A DNA stretch of 64,000 nt from Phycisphaeraceae bacterium (GTDB lineage: Bacteria; Planctomycetota; Phycisphaerae; Phycisphaerales; UBA1924). The position numbers were made by a program, and so were the translations under genes. Where the stretch lies: positions 3,460,643-3,524,642 of the forward strand of contig CP054186.1 of NCBI GenBank assembly GCA_015200025.1, in the 5' to 3' direction. Position 1 is the stretch's first letter, and the number at the start of each line of letters is the position of its first letter. Below, piece after piece: positions 43,587 to 54,189 of this stretch. Under the pieces are notes generated by a model, which saw only the letters and a program-made list of their open reading frames with translations, did no database searches and had not been told where the DNA came from.

Positions 43587-44876
43587 TCACACCTCGCCCG
43601 GCCGGCGGAACAGCACCACGCACGCCGACTGCCCGTGCACGTAACTCTCCCCGCCTACCGGCCCGATCTCGCCCGCCGCGAAAAAGCCTCCCATCGGCAC
43701 GTCCTCAGCCCCCGCCGTCACGCCCATCGCGCGACCGCCCTTGGCCACCTCCTCCGCCGGACGAGTCGTCCCCAGCGCCCCGGCGACCTTCCCCGCGTCG
43801 TGGTTCGCCACCGGAAAGAACCGCCCGCCACGACCGTTGCACGTCACCATCATCACCCCCGCCGGCTTCGACTTCATCCGCTGACCGTCCATCAGCAGCC
43901 CCAGATCCTCCGACGCCGTCGTCGCGTCCCGAACGTGCAGCCGCACCGTCTGCCCCACACGCACAAGGTCCCCGATCGCCACCGCACCGCTCGTCTGGTC
44001 CGCGCCCACGATCCCGCGGATCAGGAAGTCGTCGCGCCCGAACCGGTCCTTGTACTCGTTGATCACACGACCCATCATCAGCCCGCTCCGCGCCCGCGCC
44101 TGGTCGTGCTCGGGAAGCCCCTCCACCACCTCACGCACCACCTCCAGCGCCGGCCTCCCACCAAGCCCAAGGATCACGTTCCCCCGCGCCCGCGTCACCA
44201 CCAGCGTCGGCCCCACCCCGCGGCACCCCTGAGACACCACCGCCTCCACTCCCACGCCCCCCGACAGCGTCACACCCACCAGCCCACGGCTCATCACCCG
44301 ATCGTCCAGGAACAACCGCCCAACGCCCGGCCCCGACGCCCCAGACGCCATCCCGCCCACGATCACACCGACCCCGCGCCCCGACGCATCCTTCGCACGC
44401 GACGCGTTGAGCGCCGGCATCAGCCTCACCATCGGCACGCTATACGGGTCCGCAAACACCAGCATCCCCCGCATCGTCCCGTCGCACCCCGCCGCCTCGC
44501 CGATCCGCCCAGTCTCCTCCTCCCCGGACGTGTCGCTCAACACCGGGAACGATTCGTCCGTAAAGACCCGCACCCCAACGCCCGGCAGCCTCGCCCCCAG
44601 AAGCACCACCCCGCTCACCCCCTCGTACTCCCGCGGGCCGTGGATCAGCCCCTCCGCCGTCGAACCGATCATCCGCCGCGGCGAAACCGCCGACAGGATC
44701 TCACGCGACGCCTCGTCCGCCATCTCACGCAGATCCCCCGACATCCACACCATCAGCAGATCGATCCCCCCGCGCCCGGCCCGCGCCATCAGCCCCGCGC
44801 ACGCCTCCCCGCACGCGTCCGCGTAATCGTCCGACGACGCGAACGACGAGAAAAACTCGACCCCGCTTCCGCCCAT
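43587..44876 (-). CDS. FIST-domain sensor protein
   Basis: This 429-residue protein has both FIST_N (GIDLLMVWMSGD, MIGSTAEGLIHG, GVSGVVLLGARL) and FIST_C (YKDRFGRDDFLIRGIVG, MMVTCNGRG, GGFFAAGEIGPVGGESYVHG). FIST proteins are ligand-binding input modules, proposed to sense amino acids or similar small molecules. There is no output domain here, so it may act with a partner. I chose ATG 44876 for the GGGAGG 4 to 5 nt upstream; a GTG at 44888 is possible. It lies immediately after the agmatinase-family gene on the same strand, linking it to amine/arginine metabolism by context. Confidence 0.85.
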   Translation of the reverse strand: MGGSGVEFFSSFASSDDYADACGEACAGLMARAGRGGIDLLMVWMSGDLREMADEASREILSAVSPRRMIGSTAEGLIHGPREYEGVSGVVLLGARLPGVGVRVFTDESFPVLSDTSGEEETGRIGEAAGCDGTMRGMLVFADPYSVPMVRLMPALNASRAKDASGRGVGVIVGGMASGASGPGVGRLFLDDRVMSRGLVGVTLSGGVGVEAVVSQGCRGVGPTLVVTRARGNVILGLGGRPALEVVREVVEGLPEHDQARARSGLMMGRVINEYKDRFGRDDFLIRGIVGADQTSGAVAIGDLVRVGQTVRLHVRDATTASEDLGLLMDGQRMKSKPAGVMMVTCNGRGGRFFPVANHDAGKVAGALGTTRPAEEVAKGGRAMGVTAGAEDVPMGGFFAAGEIGPVGGESYVHGQSACVVLFRRPGEV

Positions 44877-44889
44877 CTCGCCTCCCACC

Positions 44890-45924
44890 TCACGCCAGCC
44901 CGCACAACGTGTACAACACCCTCGCCCCGACGTTCGCGTCGATGCTCCCCCGCCCAGGCGTCACCTCCACCACGTCGAACCCCACCACCCGACGACCCGA
45001 CCCCCTCAGCGCCAAGAGCAGCATCCGCAGCTGCGCATAACTCAGCCCGCCGGGCACCGGCGTCCCCGTGTTCGGGCACAGCGACGGGTCCAACGCGTCG
45101 ATATCCACCGTCACGTACACCTCGCCCGGCAAGTCCCCCACGATCCGCCGGCACGCCTCACCCCACGCCCCCCCGCTCAGCATCTCACCCGCCAGCGTCT
45201 CGTCAAAGTACACCCGGCACCGCTCGCCAAGCCCCCGCGCGAACGACATCTCGTCCTCCCCGAAATCCCGGATCCCCACCTGCACCACCCGCGACACCCC
45301 GCCCACCCGCGTCATCACGTTGTGCATGATCGACGCGTGCGACCACGCGAACCCCTCGAACGCCTCGCGGAAATCCATGTGCGCATCAACCTGCAGGATC
45401 CCCAGCCCGGGGAAACGCTCCGCGCACGCGCGGATGCTCCCGTACGGCACGCTGTGCTCCCCGCCCACCACCCCGGGCACCCGGCCCTCCGACAACGCCG
45501 CCGACGCACGCCCGTACACAAACTCATTCACCCGCTCACCCGCCCGCGCCACCGCCGCCAACGCCTTCGCGTCCGACGCCGACCCCGCCCTCGCCCCGCC
45601 ACGCGCAATCACCGGCGAAGCCTTCGCCCGCGCCGACCGGCTCAACGCACGGATCGCCCCGGGGATCGGCTCCATGAAAATCCCCCGCTCGTACACCCGC
45701 CCCAGCGACACGTCGAACAGGTCCACCTGCCCCGACGCCTCCAAGATCGCCCCGGGGCCACCCGCCGTCCCCGCCCGGTACGACGTCGTCGCGTCGAACG
45801 GCACCGGAATCAGCACCACCCGGCTCTCCACACGCCCGCACGGCAACCCGAACACCCCGCTCCCGGGACGCGCCGCCGCGTTCGGATCGAACCCCACTCC
45901 CTCGGCTTTCGGCTTCGCTTTCAT
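44890..45924 (-). CDS. speB: Agmatinase/arginase-family ureohydrolase
   Basis: This 344-residue protein has the two-manganese ureohydrolase motifs: VGGEHSVPYGS (near 156; GGEHS instead of the common GGDHS), VDAHMDFREAF (near 180), VTVDIDALDPS (near 274) and GFDVVEVTPG. An N-terminal extension of about 40 residues and an inserted segment around residues 85 to 130 set it apart from E. coli SpeB. The likely reaction is agmatine to putrescine plus urea; formiminoglutamase or guanidinobutyrase are alternatives. TACGCT (45936-45931) lies 6 nt before ATG 45924 with no ribosome binding site. Confidence 0.85.
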   Translation of the reverse strand: MKAKPKAEGVGFDPNAAARPGSGVFGLPCGRVESRVVLIPVPFDATTSYRAGTAGGPGAILEASGQVDLFDVSLGRVYERGIFMEPIPGAIRALSRSARAKASPVIARGGARAGSASDAKALAAVARAGERVNEFVYGRASAALSEGRVPGVVGGEHSVPYGSIRACAERFPGLGILQVDAHMDFREAFEGFAWSHASIMHNVMTRVGGVSRVVQVGIRDFGEDEMSFARGLGERCRVYFDETLAGEMLSGGAWGEACRRIVGDLPGEVYVTVDIDALDPSLCPNTGTPVPGGLSYAQLRMLLLALRGSGRRVVGFDVVEVTPGRGSIDANVGARVLYTLCGLA

Positions 45925-45961
45925 CGGACGAGCGTAGCCGCGATCGGCGTACCCTCTCCAC
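45925..45961. promoter_or_regulatory. 37-nt divergent promoter region with two leaderless-type -10 boxes
   Basis: Between the agmatinase-family gene (minus) and the ApgM-like gene (plus) lie only 37 nt. TACGCT on the minus strand (45936-45931) and TACCCT on the plus strand (45950-45955) each end exactly 6 nt before their start codon. The upstream parts of the two promoters would overlap, so the genes may compete for polymerase. Confidence 0.45.
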
Positions 45962-47263
45962 GTGAAGTACGCGGCGGTGATCATGGACGGCGCCCCCGAC
46001 GACCCCTTCGACCCACCCGAAGGGCCCTCCCCCCTCGCCCTCGCACAGCCCGCCTTCTCACCCCTCCTCACCAACGCCCGCGTCGGACGGGCCATCCCCT
46101 TCCACGACCCGGGCGAGCCCTCCCGCGCCGGCGCCCTCGCGGCCATCCTCGCCACGCCCCCCGCCCTCGTCCTCCAAGCCCACCTCGCCCTCGAAGCCCT
46201 CGGCTCCAACCTCCACCCAGGGCCCAACTGGCTCGCCGCCCTCGACTTCATCACCGCCGACGCCCCCGCCGGCGACGCCCGCACCGACCTCCTCCCCGCC
46301 GAGCGTGCCACGCTCGCACGAGACCTCCTCGCCCACGCCCGCGCCCGAATCCCCGACGCCGTCGACGGGCTCGACCTCCTCGAAACCCCCCAAGGCCTCC
46401 GCCTCATCGACCGATCCTCCCGCGCCTACGCCGGCGTCATCACCACCCCGCCCGACGACCTCGACCCCGCCTCCCTCAAACGAGCCCTCCCGGGCGGCGG
46501 AGACCCCGCCGGCAGCGAAACACTCCGCGCCATCGTCGAGACCTCCCGCGACGTCCTCCGCTCCCACGACATCAACGCCGCTCGCGCCGCAAACAACCTC
46601 CCCACCGCGGACCTCGCCTGGCCCTACGCCCCCTCCGTCGTCCCAAGGCTCCCACCCCTCCCCGAACGCCTCGGGCTCTCCATCACCCTCCTGACACGCG
46701 ACCCGCTCGTCCGAGGCCTCGCCCGCGCCCTCGCGATCCACACCGCCGACGCGCCCGCCGACCACGCCGACCTCGCTCGGATCGCCGCCGACGCCCTCGG
46801 CTCCTTCGACCTCGTGATCGTCCACGACCCCTCGCCCTACCTCGCTCCCCGAGACACTCGCCACGAGGCTCTCACCTCCTCAGCCCAGCGACTCCTCCCG
46901 CCCATCGTCGACCGCCTGACCTCCTTCGGCGACCCGGAATCCGACGCCCAGGCCCGCGGATGGCGGCTCCTCGTCGTCGCCGGCCCCTCGCACGCCCACG
47001 AACCGCCCGACCCCCAACCCTCGCCCATGCCCTTCTTCATGCGCGGCGCCTGGGTCCGCGCCGTCGTTCAACGGCCCTTCACCGAAGATGACGCCCTCGA
47101 GTCCGACCTCGCCGCAGACCCCGCCCACGAACTCCTCGAATACTTCCTCAAGGGCGGCCTCGCACGCGTGAAAGCCCCCGCTCGCCGATCCAAAGACCTC
47201 CTCATCCCTCTACCATCCCCCAAGCCACGCGCCCCTCGAAAGCCCCGGAGGCCCGCACGATGA
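45962..47263 (+). CDS. ApgM-like (archaeal-type phosphoglycerate mutase) protein, probably degenerate
   Basis: This 433-residue protein starts KYAAVIMDGAPDDP. It shares landmarks with archaeal-type cofactor-independent phosphoglycerate mutase: LALAQPAFSPLL for the LEAANTPNMD region, ALEALGS, the segment SHDINAARAANNLPTADLAW, and FDLVIVHDPSP. The GSD-type catalytic serine region reads EPSRAGALAAIL, the DEAGH metal motif is missing, and the usual DHSTP site reads AGPSHAHEPP. The enzyme may therefore be inactive or altered. It starts with GTG 45962 as a leaderless-type message and overlaps the next gene by 4 nt. The Pro/Arg-rich end (KPRAPRKPRRPAR) is a basic tail. Confidence 0.55.
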   Translation: MKYAAVIMDGAPDDPFDPPEGPSPLALAQPAFSPLLTNARVGRAIPFHDPGEPSRAGALAAILATPPALVLQAHLALEALGSNLHPGPNWLAALDFITADAPAGDARTDLLPAERATLARDLLAHARARIPDAVDGLDLLETPQGLRLIDRSSRAYAGVITTPPDDLDPASLKRALPGGGDPAGSETLRAIVETSRDVLRSHDINAARAANNLPTADLAWPYAPSVVPRLPPLPERLGLSITLLTRDPLVRGLARALAIHTADAPADHADLARIAADALGSFDLVIVHDPSPYLAPRDTRHEALTSSAQRLLPPIVDRLTSFGDPESDAQARGWRLLVVAGPSHAHEPPDPQPSPMPFFMRGAWVRAVVQRPFTEDDALESDLAADPAHELLEYFLKGGLARVKAPARRSKDLLIPLPSPKPRAPRKPRRPAR

Positions 47264-47889
47264 CCCCCACCGAGCCCACCAACGCCTCCGGCCACGACGA
47301 CCAGACCATCGGCCTCGAACCCGCCGAGACCGACCACGCCCCACGCACGCCCCACGCACCACCGCCCAGCCTCCCCGCCCCGCCCACGACCGCCAGCCAC
47401 GACGCACCCGACGTCTTCGTCACCCCGGGCCGCGGCAACGCCCAGACCATCGCCGTCGCCGGCGCCATCGTCACCCTCCTCGCCCTCGTCGCCTCCGGCG
47501 CCTTCGCCTCCGGCACCGTCTGGTACTGGGCCATCCTCCAGACCCTCCACCAGACCATCCTCTACACCTTCGCCGGCATCATCGCCGTCCTCGTCGCCGC
47601 CGCCCTCGCCGAAAGGCCCATGGGACGCCTCGACCTCGCCTCGGCACGCATGCTCCTCGCCGTCGCCTGCTTCCAACTCCTCTCCAGCGTCAAACTCCAG
47701 CTCTCCGGCCGCGTCGCCGAGGTCCTCATCGCCTCCGCCGCCTACCTCATCGCCGTCGCCATCCTCTTCAAGCCCGCCCGCAACCGATACCTCGCCATCG
47801 TCTGCTTCCACTTCATCCTCGTCGTCCTCTTCATGCTCGGCTCTTGGGCCCAGATCAAGGCCAACACCGCCATGACCCCAAACCCATAA
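47260..47889 (+). CDS. Unknown membrane protein with four or five helices
   Basis: This 209-residue protein has a Pro/His/Thr-rich disordered N-terminal part (residues 1 to about 62), then hydrophobic segments near 63-83, 88-115, 128-142, 150-167 and 176-198. No family was recognised. Its start overlaps the ApgM-like stop (ATGA), so the two are expressed together. Galactokinase follows after 51 nt. Confidence 0.6.
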   Translation: MTPTEPTNASGHDDQTIGLEPAETDHAPRTPHAPPPSLPAPPTTASHDAPDVFVTPGRGNAQTIAVAGAIVTLLALVASGAFASGTVWYWAILQTLHQTILYTFAGIIAVLVAAALAERPMGRLDLASARMLLAVACFQLLSSVKLQLSGRVAEVLIASAAYLIAVAILFKPARNRYLAIVCFHFILVVLFMLGSWAQIKANTAMTPNP

Positions 47890-47940
47890 CCCCCACCCAG
47901 AGCGAGCGGCTCACGACACGCACCGCCCGACGACCCCAGC

Positions 47941-49209
<1,269 letters not shown>

Positions 49210-49239
49210 CCCCACACCGCGGCCGAAGAAGCCGCGCAG

Positions 49240-49265
49240 AAAAAACCCCGCGGTCGGCCGCGGGG
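49240..49265 (-). terminator. Terminator of fusA
   Basis: On the minus strand a perfect 8-bp stem CCCCGCGG/CCGCGGGG with loop CCGA is followed by TTTTTT. It lies about 50 nt after the fusA stop, between converging galK and fusA. Confidence 0.88.
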
Positions 49266-49314
49266 TCATCCATCAACGCCAGGCCCGACGCTCCCGAAAG
49301 CCGGGAGCCGGCGC

Positions 49315-51447
49315 TTACTTCTTCCCGGCCTTCTCCGCGTTCTTGCCCTCGAGCATCTCCTTCATCAGCCCCGCCGGCATCGCGCGGTACTCGAGGAACT
49401 CCATCGTCGCGCTCGCACGCCCCTGCGACATCCCGCGGATCGACGTCGTGTACCCGAACAGCTCGCTCAGCGGGATCTCCGCCGTCACCAGCTTCACCAC
49501 CGCACGGTCCTCCGTGTCGATGATCATCCCGCGGCGAGACGAGATATCGCCCGTGATGTTCCCCAGGTACTCGTTCGGCACCGTCACCACCACCTTCATG
49601 ATCGGCTCGAGCAGCTGCGGGCCCGCGCGGTCCACCGCCTCCTGCAACGCGATCCGCCCGGCCTGCTCGAACGCCACCTGCGACGAGTCCACGTCGTGGT
49701 ACGAGCCGTACGTCAGCGTCACCTTCACGTTGATCAGCGGGTACCCGAACTTCACACCCGTGATCGCCGTCTGACGCACCCCGTACTCGATCGACGGGAT
49801 GAACTCCTTCGGGATCACGCCGCCCACGATCCCGTTCTCGAACGCGATGCTGTCCTCGAAGTCCAGCTCCTCCGCCGCCGCCTGCTCCGCCGTGAACGGC
49901 TCGATCGTGATCACGCAGTCGCCGAACTGCCCGCGCCCGCCCGTCTGCTTCTTGAACAGCCCGCGAACGTCCGACACCTTCTTCGTGATCGCCTCGCGGT
50001 ACGACACCTTCGGCTTCCCGACCTCCACACCGATCTTCATGTCGCGACGCAGCTTCGTCGTGATGATGTCCAGGTGAAGCTCGCCCATCCCCGAGATGAT
50101 CGTCTGCTGAGTCTCGTCGTCGTACGTGTACCGGAACGACGGGTCCTCTCGCCGGATCGTCGACAACGCGTCCGACAGCTTCCGCTTGTCCTCCGTCGTC
50201 TTCGGCTCGATCGACATCGAGATCACCGGCTCGGGGAAGTGCATCCGCTCCAGGATGATCGGCTTGTCCTGGTCGCACAGCGTGTCGCCCGTGTACGAGT
50301 CCTTGATCCCCACCACCGCCACGATGTTCCCCGCCGTCACCTCCTCCAGAGGCAGCCGGTTCTGCGCGTGCATCTCGAAGATCCGCGACGCGTTCTCACG
50401 CTTCCCGTTCCCCGGGTTCAGCAGCCGCGTCCCCTTCGACAACCGCCCCGAGTACACCCGCATGTACGTCAGGTCCCCGTGCTGGTCCGACACCACCTTG
50501 AACACCAACGCCGAGAACGGCGCGTCCGGGTCGTGCGGCCTCGTCAGCTTCACGTCCTTGTCCTGCGGGTCCGTCCCCTCCACGTCCGACCGGTCCGTCG
50601 GGCACGGCAGGAAATCGATCACCGCGTCCAACAACGCCTGGATCCCGATGTTCCGAAGCGCCGCCCCGCACAGCACCGGGTTGCACTTGCGGTCGATCAC
50701 CCCGCGACGCAGAGACCCGCGGATCTCCGCCTCCGTCAGCGGCTGCTCCTGCAGGTACTTGTCCATCAGAGACTCGTCCATCTCCGCGGCCTTCTCTTCC
50801 AGCGTGTGACGCCACGCCTTCGCCGTCTCCGCGAACTCCTCGGGGATCGCCGTCTCCCGCACCACCTCGCCCTTGTCGCCCTCGAAGAAGAACGCTCGCA
50901 TCGTGATCAGGTCGATGATGCCCTTGTGCTCGGGGCCCGTCCCCATCGGGTACTGGATCGCGATCGCGTTCGCCCCCAGACGCGTCTTGATCGTCTCGAA
51001 CGAGAAATCAAACGACGCCCCCAGCTTGTCCATCTTGTTGATAAAGCACAGCCGCGGCACACGGTACCGGTCCGCCTGACGCCACACCGTCTCCGACTGC
51101 GCCTCCACCCCTTCCTTCCCGTCGAACACCGCCACCGCCCCGTCCAGCACACGCAGCGAACGCTCCACCTCGATCGTAAAGTCCACGTGCCCCGGCGTGT
51201 CGATCAGGTTGATCTTGTAATCCCGCCCGTTGTGCGTCCACGGGCACGTCGTCGCCGCCGACTGGATCGTGATCCCGCGCTCCTGCTCGTCCTGCAGGAA
51301 GTCCATCGTCGCCGTCCCCTCGTGCACCTCCCCCATCTTGTAGTTCTTCCCCGTGTAGTACAGAATCCGCTCGGAGACGGTCGTCTTCCCGGCGTCGATG
51401 TGGGCGCAGATGCCGATGTTGCGGAGGTGCGTCAGGTCAGCGGGCAT
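49315..51447 (-). CDS. fusA: Translation elongation factor G
   Basis: This 710-residue GTPase drives ribosomal translocation. G1 is NIGICAHIDAGKTT (near residue 15), followed by DEQERGITIQSAATTC, G3 in IDTPGHVDFTIEVERS and G4 in FINKMDKLGA. Domain IV includes GRGQFGDCVITIEP and GVRQTAITGVK. The C-terminus ends Lys-rich. I chose ATG 51447 for the AAAGGA box about 9 nt upstream. It is monocistronic here, away from rpsL/rpsG and tuf, and has a long leader with a hairpin. Confidence 0.96.
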   Translation of the reverse strand: MPADLTHLRNIGICAHIDAGKTTVSERILYYTGKNYKMGEVHEGTATMDFLQDEQERGITIQSAATTCPWTHNGRDYKINLIDTPGHVDFTIEVERSLRVLDGAVAVFDGKEGVEAQSETVWRQADRYRVPRLCFINKMDKLGASFDFSFETIKTRLGANAIAIQYPMGTGPEHKGIIDLITMRAFFFEGDKGEVVRETAIPEEFAETAKAWRHTLEEKAAEMDESLMDKYLQEQPLTEAEIRGSLRRGVIDRKCNPVLCGAALRNIGIQALLDAVIDFLPCPTDRSDVEGTDPQDKDVKLTRPHDPDAPFSALVFKVVSDQHGDLTYMRVYSGRLSKGTRLLNPGNGKRENASRIFEMHAQNRLPLEEVTAGNIVAVVGIKDSYTGDTLCDQDKPIILERMHFPEPVISMSIEPKTTEDKRKLSDALSTIRREDPSFRYTYDDETQQTIISGMGELHLDIITTKLRRDMKIGVEVGKPKVSYREAITKKVSDVRGLFKKQTGGRGQFGDCVITIEPFTAEQAAAEELDFEDSIAFENGIVGGVIPKEFIPSIEYGVRQTAITGVKFGYPLINVKVTLTYGSYHDVDSSQVAFEQAGRIALQEAVDRAGPQLLEPIMKVVVTVPNEYLGNITGDISSRRGMIIDTEDRAVVKLVTAEIPLSELFGYTTSIRGMSQGRASATMEFLEYRAMPAGLMKEMLEGKNAEKAGKK

Positions 51448-51470
51448 GGTCAGTCCTTTGCGGGTAACTC

Positions 51471-51487
51471 GCCCCGCCACGCGGGGC
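51471..51487 (-). promoter_or_regulatory. Stable hairpin in the fusA leader
   Basis: A perfect 7-bp stem GCCCCGC/GCGGGGC with a 3-nt loop lies 24 nt upstream of the fusA start codon, just before its ribosome binding site. It could slow decay or tune initiation; no U-run follows, so it is not a terminator. Confidence 0.4.
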
Positions 51488-51715
51488 CCTGGGTGCGGGT
51501 TGCTCGAAGAGAGCCATCCTCCTCGGGGTGGCGCCCTTCCGTTGGTCTGTTCGGTGAGGCACGGACGGTTCGGACGACGTGATCCAGCGTCGGATGGTGG
51601 CTAAGGGGAGTTGTCGTCGTCCTCATCCATGGTTCTGATCGGTACCCGTTCGGCATCGCCGCTCGCGGCGGGCAACGCGCGGGGCAGTCCGGCTTGCCTG
51701 ATCAAACGGAACAGA

Positions 51716-51743
51716 ATGCTAGCGTCGGCCCACGTTGAATCAA
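51716..51743 (-). promoter_or_regulatory. Candidate fusA promoter
   Basis: On the minus strand TTGATT (51743-51738) and TAGCAT (51721-51716) are 16 nt apart, giving a leader of about 260 nt. The 315-nt gap 51448-51762 contains this promoter and the hairpin at 51471-51487. I see no gene or terminator in the rest of it. Confidence 0.45.
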
Positions 51744-51762
51744 GACCCCCAAGACGCCGCCC

Positions 51763-54189
51763 TTACCCGCCCACCGCCAACGCCCGCAGCCGATCCGCCA
51801 CCCCGACCGGCAGCCGCTTGATCGGGTCCAGCCTCAGGTTCTCGTCCAGCCTCAGCCCCACCAACGCCCACCGGGCCGCCGCCGCTCGGTCACCACGCCC
51901 CGCCGCCAGGATCGCCAGTTTCGCCGGGTGCGACGCCGAGTACGGGTCCAGCGCGTGCGCCGCCTGCAGCGCACGCTCCACCTCGTCCTCGCCCGCCGTG
52001 AGCCCGGGCTCGATCGTCGCCAGCGCCTCCACCAGCGTCGCGTACCACGCCGCCGACACCGACGCCCGCCGCTCCCCGCCGCGAGGCCCCGCCAACCGAA
52101 GCGCCTCGAGCGCCAGCTCACGCCTCGTCGCAAAGCCCACCGCCCCGGGCGGCACGTCCCGCCGAAGAAGCTCCACCGCCATCCGCGACGCCGCCTCACG
52201 CGTCGGGAAATGCGCCGGCATCCGCTCCGACGCGATCCGCAGCGCCGGGAACGACGCCACCGCCGCCTGCGTCAGCGCCCGGTGGAACGACGCCGCCATC
52301 ACCTCGGGGCTCGCGCCCAGGCTCAAGTTCAGCGTCCTCGCCAGATCACGCTCCACGCGCCGACGCTCCTCGGGATCCGCCCCCGCCTCGCTCGCCCCCC
52401 GCGCCCGCGCCAAAAGGTTCGTGTACTCCGCCGGCGCCGACGCCGCCTCCACCAGCGCCCGCTCCCACCCCACCACTCGCGCCGCCAGCCCCGCCGACGA
52501 CCCGACATACACCCCCGCCGCGATCACCCCCAACCACGGCACACCCGCACCCCGCCCCCCGCCCGACGCCACGCCCTCAGCCCTCTCCTCCCACCGCGAC
52601 GACGCCAAGCCCAGCAACGCGAAAAACCACGGCGACGACGACGGCATCACCGGCGCCAGATCAAACAACCCCAGCATCATCAATGGCACCCCGCCCGCCG
52701 CCAACCCCGCCGCCAGCACCCAAGGCCTCACCTCGCCCACACGCATCACCGCCACACCAAGAACCGCCGCACCCAGCAGCCCGCCCACACGCGCCGCCGC
52801 CAGCTCGGGAGACCCTAGCGCCTGCTCGATCCGAACCCCCAACGCCGTCGCCAACCCAAGCCCCAGACACACCCACAGCCCGAGCCGCCCCAACCCCCCA
52901 CGCCCCGCCGACAGCCCTCCCTCATCAGGACCGCGGCCCCCGCCCACCGCCGCCGCAAGGCTCGGGCCCAGCCGACACGCCATCACCACCACCAACGCCG
53001 CCCACGCCACGCCACCAAGCCCCAGCGTCGAGATGAAATCCAGGATCACGTTGTGCGGGCTCGTCACCTCCTCGGGGCTCAACGGGTTCTTCTCGATCAG
53101 GTACGCGTCCTTGAACCCGTCCGGGCCCGTCCCCATCGGCATCGACCTCGCCGCGATCCGCGCCGACGCCTCCGCGTACATCCACCGGAACCACACCGAC
53201 CGCTCCTCGAGCCGCTCACCCGCCAGCCCGCGCACCACAACCCCCACCGGCACCGCCGCCATCAACGCCAGCGGCGCCACCCGCAACACCCACCCTCGCC
53301 CCACGCCCCGCCCCGCGACCATCACCACCCCAAGCACCACGCACCCCGCCGCCAGCGACGCGACCCCGCCCTTCGACCCCGCCAGCACCAGCGTGCCCAA
53401 CGCCGCCACCGTCCCACCGACCAACGCCGCCCGGATCCACCCGCCGATCCCCCACGCGAGCACCGTCACCGCACCCAGCGCCACCGTCACCGCCACCGAC
53501 ACCGTCGCCAGAACGTTCGCCAGCCCGAACCACCCGCTCGCCTCCGGCTGCGACACCCGCCGCTCAAAGGCCAACGCGTTGGGAGACCCCACCTCCCACC
53601 CCTGCGCCGCCAGGAACATCTCGCGGTCCGCGCGGAACGCCGACAGCGTCCGCGGGTGCTCCACATACACCTGCACCACCGCCTTGCCCGCCAGGCACAT
53701 CAACCCACCGAGCAACACCCCCGACGCCACCCCGCGCACCCGAGGCATCGACCCCGCGTGCGACAGCGACACCGCCGAGAACAGCCCGACCGTCCACGCC
53801 GAGCCCAACGCCAGGTCCTCCGGCGTCCTCGCCGCCGGCCTCAACCACAGGTGCCCCGCCACCGCCGCCACACCCGCCAGCAACAACGCCGTGTCCACCG
53901 TCCGCCGACGCGACGACGGGCTCACCGACAACAGCCCCAACGCCAGCACCACCGACACCCCGTCGATCCCCATCAACCACGCCGGCGTCAGCGACACCCG
54001 CGGCGCCGCGAGGATCATCGGGTCCGTGCTCCACCCGGGGAACAGGTCTATCGACACCATCGCACGGAACACGATCAGCACCGACAACCCGAGCGCCAGC
54101 CACGGCGCCGCCGACTCCCGCAGCGACCACGACACCATCAACGGCGCGGCCAGCGTTGACGAGCGAGCGCTCACGCCCAGACCGCTCAT
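51763..54189 (-). CDS. O-antigen-ligase-like (Wzy/WaaL family) membrane protein with soluble C-terminal tail
   Basis: This 808-residue protein has about 12 membrane segments up to residue 540. The Wzy_C/WaaL region contains LVLAGSKGGVASLAAG, then the large periplasmic loop with RWMYAEASARIAARS, MGTGPDGFKDAYL and SPHNVILDFISTLGLGG, in which His and Arg are typical. A helical, TPR-like soluble tail follows (about 560 to 808, for example ALQAAHALDPYSASHPAKLA). The likely role is polymerisation or ligation of envelope glycan. The start ATG 54189 overlaps the WecA-like stop (ATGA). Confidence 0.8.
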   Translation of the reverse strand: MSGLGVSARSSTLAAPLMVSWSLRESAAPWLALGLSVLIVFRAMVSIDLFPGWSTDPMILAAPRVSLTPAWLMGIDGVSVVLALGLLSVSPSSRRRTVDTALLLAGVAAVAGHLWLRPAARTPEDLALGSAWTVGLFSAVSLSHAGSMPRVRGVASGVLLGGLMCLAGKAVVQVYVEHPRTLSAFRADREMFLAAQGWEVGSPNALAFERRVSQPEASGWFGLANVLATVSVAVTVALGAVTVLAWGIGGWIRAALVGGTVAALGTLVLAGSKGGVASLAAGCVVLGVVMVAGRGVGRGWVLRVAPLALMAAVPVGVVVRGLAGERLEERSVWFRWMYAEASARIAARSMPMGTGPDGFKDAYLIEKNPLSPEEVTSPHNVILDFISTLGLGGVAWAALVVVMACRLGPSLAAAVGGGRGPDEGGLSAGRGGLGRLGLWVCLGLGLATALGVRIEQALGSPELAAARVGGLLGAAVLGVAVMRVGEVRPWVLAAGLAAGGVPLMMLGLFDLAPVMPSSSPWFFALLGLASSRWEERAEGVASGGGRGAGVPWLGVIAAGVYVGSSAGLAARVVGWERALVEAASAPAEYTNLLARARGASEAGADPEERRRVERDLARTLNLSLGASPEVMAASFHRALTQAAVASFPALRIASERMPAHFPTREAASRMAVELLRRDVPPGAVGFATRRELALEALRLAGPRGGERRASVSAAWYATLVEALATIEPGLTAGEDEVERALQAAHALDPYSASHPAKLAILAAGRGDRAAAARWALVGLRLDENLRLDPIKRLPVGVADRLRALAVGG

